Of a stretch of DNA of 64,000 nt, positions 7,883-17,603 are shown in pieces. The notes beneath the pieces were generated by a model. That model searched no databases and had not been told where the DNA came from. It saw only the letters and a program-made list of their open reading frames with translations. The position numbers and the translations under genes are program-made. Position 1 is the first letter of the stretch. Each line of letters starts with the position of its first letter. The stretch spans positions 4,730,001 through 4,794,000 of the forward strand of contig NZ_CP040244.1 in NCBI RefSeq assembly GCF_005517195.1, in the 5' to 3' direction. This DNA comes from Streptomyces vilmorinianum. Its GTDB lineage: Bacteria > Actinomycetota > Actinomycetes > Streptomycetales > Streptomycetaceae.

Positions 7883-8912
7883 GCCGGCCGTCTCGGGCGG
7901 TGTCGCGGGCGGCGTGCCGGGCGTCCCGGGCGTCTCGGGCGTCGCGGGCGTCGCGGCGGGCCTTCCTCGCCAGGGGCAGGTAGCGCAGCCGCTCGGGGAG
8001 CACGGGCACCACGGCGCGTACGACCCGGCCGAAGCGGCGCAGCCGTCGCTCCTGCTCGTCGGTCCACTCCAGGCCGATGGCCTCGCGGGCGTCCGGCGGC
8101 ATCAGACCGACGGTGACGAAGGAGCGGAAACGGGCGAGCCGGGGCAGGACGACCGGCCACAAGGCCCTGAGCAGGAGCCGCAGCGGCAGGGGACCACGGT
8201 CGGGCGGCGGTACGGGCTGGTCGGTGGCGACCAGCTCGCGTACGACGACGGTGGCCTCCAGCTCGCCGAGCATCTTCCGGTAGTAGGGCCAGTACGCCTC
8301 GATGGTCTGGGGCATGTCCCGGTCGTGGATGCCGAGGATGCGGCCGACCTGGAGCCACTCGGCGTAGAGCTGCCGTTCCTGGGCCTCGGTGAGCGGGCGG
8401 TGCATGAGGCTCAGTCCGCGCTGGTAGACGGGGAAGCCGGTGGCGTGCACCCACGCGTAGTTGGCGGGGGTGAGCGCGTGGTAGCGGCGGCCGTGGGCGT
8501 CGGTGCCCTGGATGTTCCGGTGGAGCTTGCGCAGCCGGCGCCCCTCCTCGGCCGCGGCCTCGCCTCCGTACACCCAGAGGAGCGCGGAGCGCAGCGAGCG
8601 CTCGCCGCGGCCCCAGGGGTCGGTGCGGAAGACGGAGTACGTGTCGACGCCCGCGCCCACGGCGGGGTGGGCGACCTGCAGGGTGAGGGCGGCGGGCAGC
8701 ATGAGCAGCCCGCGGATGTCCCCGGCGACGCTCCACAGCACCCCACCGACGGGGGGCGGCTCGGGTGCGGGTGTGCCGGCGGGTCGGGTGAGGCTCTCCG
8801 GGTTCCCCGGGCTCTCCGGCCTCGCCCCTGGCCTCGCCGGCCCGGTCCGACCCGTCCGACCCGTCCGACCCGTCCGGCCCATCCACCTCGTCCGTCTCGC
8901 CGATCCGGTCAT
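7854..8912 (-). CDS. MpaB/DUF2236-family oxygenase-like protein
   Basis: 352 aa. Residues about 40-290 match the MpaB/Lcp-like (DUF2236) fold: LQVAHPAVGAGV, the FRTDPWGR stretch, and HALTPANYAWVHATGF, where conserved His residues bind haem in characterised relatives. The substrate is unknown. Both ends are low-complexity and repeat-encoded: an N-terminal Gly-Arg-Thr repeat and a C-terminal Arg-Asp-Ala repeat. The start at 8912 is chosen for its GGAGGA site; an in-frame ATG at 8972 is possible. The C-terminal repeat overlaps the convergent beta-glucosidase gene by 29 bp, suggesting the tail grew by slippage into its neighbour. Confidence 0.78.
   Translation of the reverse strand: MTGSARRTRWMGRTGRTGRTGRTGPARPGARPESPGNPESLTRPAGTPAPEPPPVGGVLWSVAGDIRGLLMLPAALTLQVAHPAVGAGVDTYSVFRTDPWGRGERSLRSALLWVYGGEAAAEEGRRLRKLHRNIQGTDAHGRRYHALTPANYAWVHATGFPVYQRGLSLMHRPLTEAQERQLYAEWLQVGRILGIHDRDMPQTIEAYWPYYRKMLGELEATVVVRELVATDQPVPPPDRGPLPLRLLLRALWPVVLPRLARFRSFVTVGLMPPDAREAIGLEWTDEQERRLRRFGRVVRAVVPVLPERLRYLPLARKARRDARDARDARDARHAARDTARDGRLSGADRPAR
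7903..7960 (-). repeat. 9-bp tandem repeat encoding Arg-Asp-Ala units
   Basis: Five or so imperfect copies of CGGGCGTCN-type 9-mers encode the Arg-Asp-Ala run at the C-terminus of the MpaB-like protein. Confidence 0.6.
8841..8879 (-). repeat. 9-bp tandem repeat encoding Gly-Arg-Thr units
   Basis: Four near-identical copies of CCCGTCCGA encode a Gly-Arg-Thr run near the N-terminus of the MpaB-like protein. It is a candidate variable-number repeat. Confidence 0.65.
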
Positions 8913-8977
8913 GCGGGCACTCTCCTCCACGTTCTCAGCCTGCCCCGGCCAGGCCTTTCGGGCAAAGGGCACAAATG

Positions 8978-9023
8978 GGTCGGGGCCGCGTCCCGGGCCT
9001 CAGCCCGGAGCGCGGCCCCGACC
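8978..9023 (-). terminator. Terminator of the AtpF-like gene
   Basis: A 13-bp outer stem (GGTCGGGGCCGCG and its complement) encloses a second small GC hairpin. It lies 17 bp past the stop of the minus-strand AtpF-like gene. Confidence 0.6.
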
Positions 9024-9039
9024 TCGCGGTGCGTGGGTG

Positions 9040-9528
9040 TCAGGCGCGGTCGGCGCCGACCGGCTCGCCGACGATGCGGCCGGCCAGGGCGCGGGCCCAG
9101 GCGTCGACGTCGGCGGTGAGCTCGCGCTCGGCGGCGGCGCGCTCGGCGGCGATGCGCTCGGCACCGGCGGCCAGGATCGCGTCGCGCTCGCGGACGCCCT
9201 CGGCGCGGGCGGCGGCGATGGCGGCCGCGCCCTCCTCGGTGGCCTGGGCGCGGATGCGGGCGGCCTCGTGGCGGGCCTCGGCGAGCTCCGCCTCGTACTG
9301 CTCGCGGATCTGCGTGGCCTCGGCGCGCAGGTCGTCGGCGCGCTCGGTGCCGCCGTCGATGGCGTCCTCGCGCTCGGCGAGGGTGCGGTTGATCCTCGGC
9401 AGGATGCCCTTCGCCAGGATGAGGAAGGTGAGGGCGAACAACACCGCGCCGAGGATGAGCTCAGCGGTGACGGGGTTGAGCGGACCGAGGTCCATGTCGA
9501 AGATCGTCGAATTCTGCGCGAGGGTCAT
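9040..9528 (-). CDS. Stand-alone F-type ATP synthase subunit b-like protein
   Basis: 162 aa. One N-terminal membrane helix (ILGAVLFALTFLILAKGILP, about residues 24-43) is followed by the b-subunit motif with LAEREDAI. A long Ala/Glu/Arg-rich coiled coil runs to the end and finishes in AGRIVGEP, all as in AtpF. No other ATP synthase genes are nearby, so this is a paralogue outside the atp operon. It may be an alternative stator or an unrelated membrane-anchored coiled coil; I cannot tell. The start is uncertain: ATGs at 9537 and 9588 are in frame, and none has a strong ribosome site. Confidence 0.75.
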   Translation of the reverse strand: MTLAQNSTIFDMDLGPLNPVTAELILGAVLFALTFLILAKGILPRINRTLAEREDAIDGGTERADDLRAEATQIREQYEAELAEARHEAARIRAQATEEGAAAIAAARAEGVRERDAILAAGAERIAAERAAAERELTADVDAWARALAGRIVGEPVGADRA

Positions 9529-9699
9529 GCGCGGCATGATACCCGCCCGGGAAAGGGACAATTTCCCCGGGTGGTCGAGAGTTGGCATGTTCGTGCCGAC
9601 TGCGCAAGATTCCCGGCACCCAATGGCTACCGAAAGGTAACTACGACTGCTTTGATGTGCGGCGCTGGTCCAACCCCCCACCTACACATGGGAGTTCCT

Positions 9700-10683
9700 G
9701 TGCCGCTCGCCGCACACCGCCGTCGCGCCTCCGGCGCCGCCCTGTCGCTGGCGCTCGCCGCCGCGACCCTGGCCACGGCAGCCCCCTCGGCCACGGCCGC
9801 CGGGACCGAGGCCCCGCGCCTGAAGGTGCTGAGCTACAACGCCTTCCTGTTCAGCAAGACGCTCTACCCGAACTGGGGCCAGGACCACCGGGCCAAGGCG
9901 ATCCCCGCCGCCGACTTCTACCAGGGCCACGACGTCGTCGTGATCCAGGAGGCCTTCGACAACTCCTCCTCGGACGCGCTGAAGGCGAACTCGGCCGCCC
10001 GGTACCCGTACCAGACCCCGGTCATGGGCCGCAGCAAGTCCGGCTGGGACGCGACCGGCGGCGCCTACTCGTACACCACGCCCGAGGACGGCGGCGTGAC
10101 GATCCTCAGCAAGTGGCCGATCGTCCGCAAGGAGCAGTACGTCTACAAGGACGCGTGCGGCGCGGACTGGTACTCGAACAAGGGCTTCGTCTACACCGTC
10201 CTCGACGTGAACGGGACCCGGGTCCACGTCGTCGGCACCCACGCCCAGTCCACCGACCCGGGCTGCTCGGCGGGCGAGGCGGCGCTGATGCGCAGCCGGC
10301 AGTTCAAGGCGATGGACGCCTTCCTGGACGCCAAGAACATCCCGGCGAACGAGCAGGTCATCGTCGCCGGCGACTTCAACGTGGACTCCCGCACGCCCGA
10401 GTACGGCACGATGCTGAGCGACGCGGGCCTCGCCGGCGCGGACGCCCGGACGGGTCACCCGTACTCCTTCGACACCGAGCTGAACTCGATCGCCTCCGAG
10501 CGCTACCCGGACGACCCGCGCGAGGACCTCGACTACGTCCTGTACCGCTCGGGCAACGCGCGCCCCGCGAACTGGACGAACAACGTGGTCCTGGAGAAGA
10601 GCGCGCCCTGGACGGTCTCCAGCTGGGGCACGAAGTACACGTACACCAACCTCTCGGACCACTACCCGGTGACGGCGTACTGA
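9700..10683 (+). CDS. Secreted sphingomyelin phosphodiesterase (EEP-fold)
   Basis: 327 aa. A Sec signal peptide with a basic start and Ala-rich core ends near ATAAG (about residue 33). The rest is an exonuclease/endonuclease/phosphatase-fold domain with its metal and catalytic motifs: SYNAF, VIQEAF, the central GDFNVD, and SDHYPV with the terminal His. It should hydrolyse sphingomyelin to ceramide and phosphocholine, like neutral bacterial sphingomyelinases; other phosphodiesters are possible. The GTG at 9700 is chosen because GGGAG lies 5 bp before it; the in-frame ATG at 9688 overlaps that site. Confidence 0.87.
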   Translation: MPLAAHRRRASGAALSLALAAATLATAAPSATAAGTEAPRLKVLSYNAFLFSKTLYPNWGQDHRAKAIPAADFYQGHDVVVIQEAFDNSSSDALKANSAARYPYQTPVMGRSKSGWDATGGAYSYTTPEDGGVTILSKWPIVRKEQYVYKDACGADWYSNKGFVYTVLDVNGTRVHVVGTHAQSTDPGCSAGEAALMRSRQFKAMDAFLDAKNIPANEQVIVAGDFNVDSRTPEYGTMLSDAGLAGADARTGHPYSFDTELNSIASERYPDDPREDLDYVLYRSGNARPANWTNNVVLEKSAPWTVSSWGTKYTYTNLSDHYPVTAY

Positions 10684-10704
10684 ACAGCCTGAACCGTTCG
10701 GCCC

Positions 10705-10737
10705 CGGCCCGCCGCGCCTTGCGTGCGCGGCGGGCCG
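10705..10737. terminator. Bidirectional hairpin terminator
   Basis: A perfect 13-bp stem (CGGCCCGCCGCGC and its complement) with a 7-nt loop lies between the end of the sphingomyelinase gene and the end of the convergent membrane-protein gene. Confidence 0.65.
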
Positions 10738-10811
10738 ACGGCCACGGCCGGGCGGTCGAGCCACCCCTGTACGGCGGCCGGTTCGTACTTCGTACCGGCG
10801 CCGGACGCGAG

Positions 10812-11306
10812 CTAGTGGCCGTACATGCCGAACTGGGCATAGGCCCAGAGGCCCACGACGCCCGCCACGCAGATCAGCACCACCCAGGAGCTGAGGCTCG
10901 TGTGGCGACTCTTGCGGGAGCGGGAGCGGGAGCGGGGGCGGCGGGGGCGGGCGGGCTTGGCCGGGCGGTTCGCGCGCGTGGGGCGCTCCGTGCGGGCGCG
11001 GGGCGGCACCGTCTCGGCGGCGGCGACGTCGGCGAGCAGGCGGCGGCAGACCGCGGCCAGCTCGGCCGTGCCGACGGAGAGGTCCACGACGGCCTCCGAG
11101 CGGGCCGGCGCCGTGGTGCCCCCGTCGAGCAGGCGCCCGGCGCGCAGCCGCGCCTGGTCCTTGCCACCGGTCGGGGCCAGGCTGATCCAGCGCCCCACGT
11201 GCTCACCGCGGATCACCACCCCGCCGCCCCGCTCCCGGTACACGGTGTGCTCCCGCCACAGGACCGCGGCCAACTCCGTGGCCGTCTCCCTGAGTTCCGT
11301 GTACAT
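10812..11306 (-). CDS. Hypothetical C-terminally membrane-anchored protein
   Basis: 164 aa, family not recognised. Residues 1-95 look like a small globular cytoplasmic domain (WREHTVYRERGGGVVIRG, then a Leu-rich helical part). A strongly basic Arg/Pro/Ser linker (about 100-134) leads to one C-terminal membrane helix (SSWVVLICVAGVVGLWAYA) and a short tail. This predicts a tail-anchored protein whose basic linker may touch lipid or nucleic acid. The ATG at 11306 has a GGGGAGGG-like site upstream. Confidence 0.6.
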   Translation of the reverse strand: MYTELRETATELAAVLWREHTVYRERGGGVVIRGEHVGRWISLAPTGGKDQARLRAGRLLDGGTTAPARSEAVVDLSVGTAELAAVCRRLLADVAAAETVPPRARTERPTRANRPAKPARPRRPRSRSRSRKSRHTSLSSWVVLICVAGVVGLWAYAQFGMYGH

Positions 11307-11411
11307 GACCCTCCCCTGTCACCGTTCCCCGCATTCGAACAAGCACGTGACTCTAGCGGCAGGCGCAACCCCCCGCGCGGCCCCGGGTGGGGCGGTGTCC
11401 CGTACGGCCGC

Positions 11412-11894
11412 TTACGGCTCGAAGTCGTACACGGTGACCGGTATCCCCCGCGCGACCAGCCGCTCGGTTATCAGGGGCTCGACCCGCGACCACTTCCCTC
11501 CGGCCAGGCCGCAGCCGATCCGGGGCATGTGCACGGAGGCCCCCAGCTCCTCCGCCTTCCCGGCGAGCAGCCCGAGCGAGGCGTCGATCGCCTCGTACCG
11601 CACCGGCACCCCCGTGCTGCGCCCGGTCCTGGTCCCCCGCTGCCCCACCAGGTTGGCCACCCACAGATACGGCCCGACCTGGACGAACTGGGCCGCCCCC
11701 AGCCCGAAGTCGTTCCGCGCGCGCTCCCGGTGCCAGCGACGGAACGCCGCCTCCGGATCCGGCCAGCGGCGTGACAGCGCCAGGACGAAACCCTTCCCCC
11801 AGCCGCCCAGGTCGTTGCAGACGTGCGCGATGATCTTGACGCCTTTGCCCTGCGGCGCGCTGGCGTCCCCCTGTACGTACGTGATCCCCGACAT
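11412..11894 (-). CDS. Macrodomain (ADP-ribose-binding) protein
   Basis: 160 aa, a single macrodomain. It begins ITYVQGDA, then has IIAHVCNDLGGWGKGF (the adenine/ribose-binding region with the conserved Asn) and MPRIGCGLAGG (diphosphate loop). Such proteins bind ADP-ribose and often remove it from proteins or nucleic acids. This one resembles the ALC1/TARG1-like subgroup. It could serve the same chemistry as the HPF1-like gene 10 kb away, although they are not an operon. No nearby toxin gene is evident. Confidence 0.87.
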   Translation of the reverse strand: MSGITYVQGDASAPQGKGVKIIAHVCNDLGGWGKGFVLALSRRWPDPEAAFRRWHRERARNDFGLGAAQFVQVGPYLWVANLVGQRGTRTGRSTGVPVRYEAIDASLGLLAGKAEELGASVHMPRIGCGLAGGKWSRVEPLITERLVARGIPVTVYDFEP

Positions 11895-11970
11895 GCCCCC
11901 AGCCTACGAGGAGCACCGGCTGGGCTTCCTGCTCAGTGCACGGTCCGTCATGCGGTCTCCGCGACGCCGG

Positions 11971-12585
11971 TCACGGGACCAGGGAGGCGGTCAACGCGTC
12001 GACGAGCTGGGCGAACTCGGTACGTTGCCGGTCGGTCAGGGTGGCGTAGAGCGGCGCCTGCATCTCGTCGGTGAGTCGCTCGGCTCGTTGCCGTCGGGGG
12101 ACCTGTGTCGCCGCGACGGGCTGCGGCTCCTGCCAGCCGTAGTGGGTCGCCTGCTCGACACCGAGGTTGATGACCATGGCCGCTCGGGCGCTCAGCCCGC
12201 TCAGGCGCACCGCCGCCAGATGGCAGGCGCCGCGGTGTTCCCGCAGGACGTGTACGCGCCGCATGGCCGCGCCTACCGGGTCGTCGCCGGGGCAGGGTTG
12301 CGCGCGCCAGCCGGCGAACAGGGGCAGCGCGTCGGCGTCGGCGGCGTCGATCAGCCGCTGTGCCAGGTGGTTGAAGCGCTCCGCGTCGACGTCGCCGGGG
12401 ATGTGGGCGCGCCCCCACGTCCGGACGGCCCGCGCATAGCAGGCGGCGGCTTCCTCCGCCGGCATCACGGGCCGTCCCGCCAGCCAGCCCGCGGTGACGA
12501 GGTGGGGGCCGAGGAAGCCCTGTACCGCTTGGACCACCGAGGCCGGCGCCTCGCCGAGCACCCCGAACCGTCCGCGGCAGTAGAA
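11971..12585 (-). pseudogene. Truncated SCO6745-like helical protein
   Basis: About 205 codons are readable, ending in TASLVP. The sequence is the middle and C-terminal part of an alpha-helical Streptomyces family I associate with SCO6745: FYCRGRFGVLGEAPASVVQ, PVMPAEEAA and HRGACHLAAVRLSGL motifs. The family is normally nearer 250-290 aa. Coding similarity starts abruptly near 12585 with no start codon or ribosome site in front; the first in-frame start is a GTG at 12561 inside the domain. I judge it a 5'-truncated remnant next to another relic. A shortened functional protein from 12561 (196 aa) is possible. Confidence 0.5.
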
Positions 12586-12686
12586 GCCGCGCCCCGACGG
12601 GCGAACCCGGCACCGAGACCGCTGGCGGCGGTCGCCTCGTCGGACATGAACTCGTCACCGAAGTCGTGGAGGGGCCGGGCAACCAC

Positions 12687-13245
12687 GGAGATGCAGTCGA
12701 GGATTTCCATGCGCTGACGGCCACCCGGTCCCTGTCGCTGTCCCCCGGTGCCGTGTCCCAGCAGTTGTCCGCGCTGCGGCACGACGTGGGTGTCGACCTG
12801 CTGCGCCCCGACGGGCGAACCGTGGCACTGACGGAGGCGGGCCGGGTGCTCCTCGAACACGCCGACCGGATCCTCGCCGCCGTGGAGGAAGCCGAGTGCG
12901 CCATCGCAGCGGTCAAGGGCACGGTCGGCGCCACCGCCACGCTCGCCGCACTGCCGTCCACCGTCGCCGGGATCGTGGCCCCCGCGCTCACCGCACTGGG
13001 CTCGCACCACCCGCAGCTCACCGTGACCTGCCGTGTCACCGACCAGGCGCAACTGCGGGAACTCACGCTCGGCACCGTCGATGTCGTGCTGGGACAGCGC
13101 TATCCGCACGGCGCCCGTCGAGGACCGCCCGATCCTGCGCCTCCTGTTCGCCGCGACCCGTCGCACCGGGACCGCGAACCCGACGACCACGGCCGTCGTC
13201 GCAGCGCTGCGCACAGCCGCGCGTCAGGGTCGCACCACGCACTGA
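12687..13245 (+). pseudogene. Relic of a LysR-family regulator gene
   Basis: Three pieces of one LysR gene are visible. Part of the winged HTH reads SLSPGAVSQQLSALRHDVGV; the wing and linker (VALTEAGRVLLEHADRIL) and start of the ligand domain run to DVVLGQRYPHG near 13110. A typical LysR C-terminus (PILRLLFAATRRTG) then appears in another frame up to 13245. The start is missing and the first helices look partly deleted (HALTA joins directly to TRSLSLSP). At least about 100 residues of the ligand domain are gone at a frame-changing deletion. This is inactivated DNA, not a short functional regulator. Confidence 0.65.
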
Positions 13246-13278
13246 CGACGCACTGACAACGCACTGAGGACGCGCGCT

Positions 13279-13306
13279 TTTACAACGCCGGTGAGACAGC
13301 AATACT
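13279..13306 (+). promoter_or_regulatory. Promoter of the MerR-type gene
   Basis: TTTACA (13279-13284) and AATACT (13301-13306) are spaced by 16 bp, about 48 bp before the start codon. Confidence 0.4.
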
Positions 13307-13353
13307 GTTGCACCGATAGGGAGCGGCACGGCACCGGAAGCGAGGCACCTCAG

Positions 13354-14088
13354 ATGGGCACCGAGACCGAGGAGCAGCAGCCGACGTTCACCGTCGACGA
13401 GCTGGCCGCCCGGGCGGGCGTCACCGTGCGGACCGTCCGCTTCTACGGCACCAAGGGACTGCTGCCGCCGCCCGTGATCGGTCCGCGCCGGGTCGGGCAC
13501 TACGGCCCCGGGCATCTCTCGCGCCTGGCCCTCATCGAGGAGCTCCAGCGCCAGGGCATGACGCTCGCCGCCATCGAGCGGTACCTGGAGCAGCTCCCGC
13601 CCGATCTGAGCGCCCAGGATCTGGCGATCCACCGCGCCCTCGTCGCCTCCTGGGCACCGGAGTCGGCCGAGGAGATCACCCGGCGCGAGCTGGAACGGCG
13701 CGCCGGTCGGGCCCTCGCCGACACGGACGTCGACCGGCTCGCGGCGATGGGCGTCCTCGACAAGGGCCCCGACCCGGACGTCTTCCGGCTCGACGCGACC
13801 CTGCTGCGGCTCGGCGTCGAACTCCTCGACGTGCCCATCGCGCACGAGACGATCCTCGCCTCCCGCACGGTCCTCCTCGAGCACGCGCGGGCGGCGGCGC
13901 AGGAGCTGTCCCGGCTCTTCCGGGACGAGGTGTGGAACCCGTACCGGGAGAGCGCCGAGGACCCGGATCACCTCGCCGCGATGAAGTCGCTCTCGGCGCA
14001 CATGCAGCCGATGGTGATCCAGGCCCTCGTCACGGCCTTCCAGCGCTCGCTGAGCGAGGAGCTGCGGACGGCGTTCAGGAGTCCGTGA
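13354..14088 (+). CDS. MerR-family transcriptional regulator
   Basis: 244 aa. The N-terminal MerR winged HTH (FTVDELAARAGVTVRTVRFY, about residues 11-30, then HYGPGHLSRLALIEELQRQG) is followed by a dimerisation helix and an all-helical effector domain of about 160 residues. That domain has no metal-binding Cys cluster, so it probably senses an organic ligand. The gene converges on the acyl-CoA operon, overlapping the last 14 bp of the FadB-like gene, so control of fatty-acid or acyl-CoA metabolism is a reasonable inference. The ATG at 13354 has GCGAGG upstream; an earlier in-frame GTG at 13291 lies inside the promoter. Confidence 0.82.
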   Translation: MGTETEEQQPTFTVDELAARAGVTVRTVRFYGTKGLLPPPVIGPRRVGHYGPGHLSRLALIEELQRQGMTLAAIERYLEQLPPDLSAQDLAIHRALVASWAPESAEEITRRELERRAGRALADTDVDRLAAMGVLDKGPDPDVFRLDATLLRLGVELLDVPIAHETILASRTVLLEHARAAAQELSRLFRDEVWNPYRESAEDPDHLAAMKSLSAHMQPMVIQALVTAFQRSLSEELRTAFRSP

Positions 14089-16249
14089 AGACCTCGCCGC
14101 GCTCGGCCTTCTCCACCAGCAGGGCCGGCGGCAGGAAACGGTCGCCGTACTTCTCCGCCAGTTCACGCGCGCGTGCCACGAAGCCGGGAAGCCCGCCCTC
14201 GTACCCGTTGATGTACTGGAGCACACCACCGGTCCAGGCCGGGAAGCCGATGCCCATGACGGAGCCGATGTTGGCGTCGGCGACCGAGGTCAGGACGTTC
14301 TCCTCCAGGCAGCGGACCGAGTCCAGCGCCTCCGAGAACAGCATCCGCTCCTTCATGTCCTCGAACGGGATGTCCACGTCCGCCTTCGTGAAGTGCTCGC
14401 GGAGCCCCGGCCACAGCCCGGCCCGCTTGCCGTCCTCGCCGTACTCGTAGAAGCCCGCCCCGCCGCTGCGTCCCGTACGCCCGAACTCGTCGACCATGCG
14501 GTCGATCACCGCGTCCGAGGGGTGCCCGGCCCAGGTCCCGCCGGCCTCCTCGACCGCGCGCCGGGTCTCGTTGCGGATCTTGCGGGGCAGGGTGAGGGTC
14601 AGCTCGTCCATCAGGGAGAGCACCTTGGCGGGGTAGCCGGCCTGGGCCGCCGCCTGCTCGACCGAGACCGGGTCGGCGCCTTCGCCGACCATCGCCACGC
14701 CCTCGTTGATGAACTGGCCGATCACCCGGGAGGTGAAGAAGCCGCGCGAGTCGTTGACGACGATCGGGGTCTTCTTGATCTGCCGTACGAGGTCGAAGGC
14801 GCGGGCCAGCGCCTCGTCGCCGGTCCGCTCGCCCTTGATGATCTCCACGAGCGGCATCTTGTCGACGGGCGAGAAGAAGTGCAGTCCGATGAAGTCGGCC
14901 TGGCGGTCGACCCCCTCGGCGAGCACCGTGATCGGCAGCGTCGAGGTGTTGGAGCAGAGCAGCGCGTCCGGCTCGATGACGTCCTGGATCTCCTGGAAGA
15001 CCTTGTGCTTGAGGGCGGTGTCCTCGAAGACGGCCTCGATCACGGCGTCGCAGCCGGCCAGGTCGGCGGGGTCTGCGGTCGGGGTGATCCGGGCGAGCAG
15101 TTCGTCCGCCTTCTCCTGCGTGGAGCGGCCCCGGGAGACGGCCTTGGCGCAGAGCTTCTCGGAGTAGCCCTTGCCCTTGGCGGCCGCCGCCGCCGAGACG
15201 TCCTTGAGGACGACCTCGATGCCCGCGCGGGCGCAGGAGTACGCGATGCCGGCGCCCATCATGCCCGCGCCGAGGACCGCGACCTTGCGGACGGGGCGCG
15301 GCTCGACGCCCTTGGGGCGGTTCGCGCCGGAGTTGACGGCCTGGAGGTCGAAGAAGAACGCCTGGATCATGTTCTTCGCCGTCTGGCCGGTGACCAGCTC
15401 GGTGAAGTACCGCGCCTCGATGGTCAGCGCGGTCTCGAAGTCGACCTGCGAGCCCTCGACGGCGCACGCGAGGATGTTGCGCGGGGCCGGGTAGGGCGCG
15501 CCGTTCAGCTGCTTCTTCAGGTTGGCGGGGAAGGCCGGCAGGTTGGCGGCGAACCGCGGGTTCGACGGGGTGCCGCCGGGGATCTTGTAGCCCTTGACGT
15601 CCCAGGGCTGCTGCGACTCGGGGTGGGCGTCGATGAAGGCGCGTGCCTTGGCCAGCATCTCCTCCGGCGTGGCGGCCACCTCGTGGACGAGGCCGTTGTC
15701 GAGGGCCCGCCGCGGGGAGTACTGCGTGCCCTGGAGGAGGACCTTGAGCAGCGCGTCCGCGATGCCCATGAGGCGTACGGTACGGGTGACGCCGCCGCCC
15801 GCCGGGAGGAGACCGAGCGTGACCTCGGGCAGGCCGATCTTGGAGCCGGGCGCGTCGAGGGCGATCCGGTGGTGGGCGGCGAGGGCGATCTCGTAACCGC
15901 CGCCGAGCGCGGCGCCGTTGATGGCGGCGACGACGGGCTTGCCGAGGGTCTCGATCCGGCGCAGCGAGCTCTTGATGGCCGTGCCGGTGTCGAAGGCGAT
16001 CTGCGCGTCCTCGGGCCGCAGCCGGATCATGTCCTTGAGGTCGCCGCCCGCGAAGAAGGTCTTCTTGGCGGAGGTGTAGATGATGCCGCGGATGGAGTCC
16101 TTCTCGGCCTCCGCGCGGTCGGCGATCGCCGCGATGGAGTCCTTGAAGGCCTGGTTCATGGTGTTCGCGGACTGGTTCGGGTCGTCGAGGACGAGGGTGA
16201 CGACGCCGGTCTCGTCCTGCTCCCAGCGGATGGTGGTGCTCTGGCTCAT
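14075..16249 (-). CDS. Bifunctional enoyl-CoA hydratase / 3-hydroxyacyl-CoA dehydrogenase (FadB/FadJ-like)
   Basis: 724 aa. The N-terminal crotonase domain (about 1-190) has the GGDL oxyanion-hole strand and the AALGGGYEIALA motif. After a linker comes a 3-hydroxyacyl-CoA dehydrogenase NAD-binding domain (VLGAGMMGAGIAY, about 330-342; FIGLHFFSPV near 455) and its C-terminal dimer domains. It hydrates trans-2-enoyl-CoA and oxidises the product to 3-ketoacyl-CoA, the two middle steps of beta-oxidation. The thiolase gene is 34 bp upstream in the same operon. Length and order match FadB/FadJ alpha subunits. Confidence 0.92.
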   Translation of the reverse strand: MSQSTTIRWEQDETGVVTLVLDDPNQSANTMNQAFKDSIAAIADRAEAEKDSIRGIIYTSAKKTFFAGGDLKDMIRLRPEDAQIAFDTGTAIKSSLRRIETLGKPVVAAINGAALGGGYEIALAAHHRIALDAPGSKIGLPEVTLGLLPAGGGVTRTVRLMGIADALLKVLLQGTQYSPRRALDNGLVHEVAATPEEMLAKARAFIDAHPESQQPWDVKGYKIPGGTPSNPRFAANLPAFPANLKKQLNGAPYPAPRNILACAVEGSQVDFETALTIEARYFTELVTGQTAKNMIQAFFFDLQAVNSGANRPKGVEPRPVRKVAVLGAGMMGAGIAYSCARAGIEVVLKDVSAAAAAKGKGYSEKLCAKAVSRGRSTQEKADELLARITPTADPADLAGCDAVIEAVFEDTALKHKVFQEIQDVIEPDALLCSNTSTLPITVLAEGVDRQADFIGLHFFSPVDKMPLVEIIKGERTGDEALARAFDLVRQIKKTPIVVNDSRGFFTSRVIGQFINEGVAMVGEGADPVSVEQAAAQAGYPAKVLSLMDELTLTLPRKIRNETRRAVEEAGGTWAGHPSDAVIDRMVDEFGRTGRSGGAGFYEYGEDGKRAGLWPGLREHFTKADVDIPFEDMKERMLFSEALDSVRCLEENVLTSVADANIGSVMGIGFPAWTGGVLQYINGYEGGLPGFVARARELAEKYGDRFLPPALLVEKAERGEVFTDS

Positions 16250-16283
16250 TGCTGCTTCTCCGTAAGGCTGGTGGGACGGACGG

Positions 16284-17498
<1,215 letters not shown>

Positions 17499-17603
17499 AG
17501 AACGCCTTTCGACGATGAGGGTGGAAGAAAGCCGGGGTGGAAGGAAGGGGTCGCGGGAAAGGGGTGGCAGGAAGGGGGCGGCAGGAAGCGGGCGGCGGAA
17601 GGG

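Noticed and set aside
11948..13075. 375-codon minus-strand frame across the LysR relic
   Set aside because: It is out of frame with the recognisable SCO6745-like sequence and shows no domain of its own.
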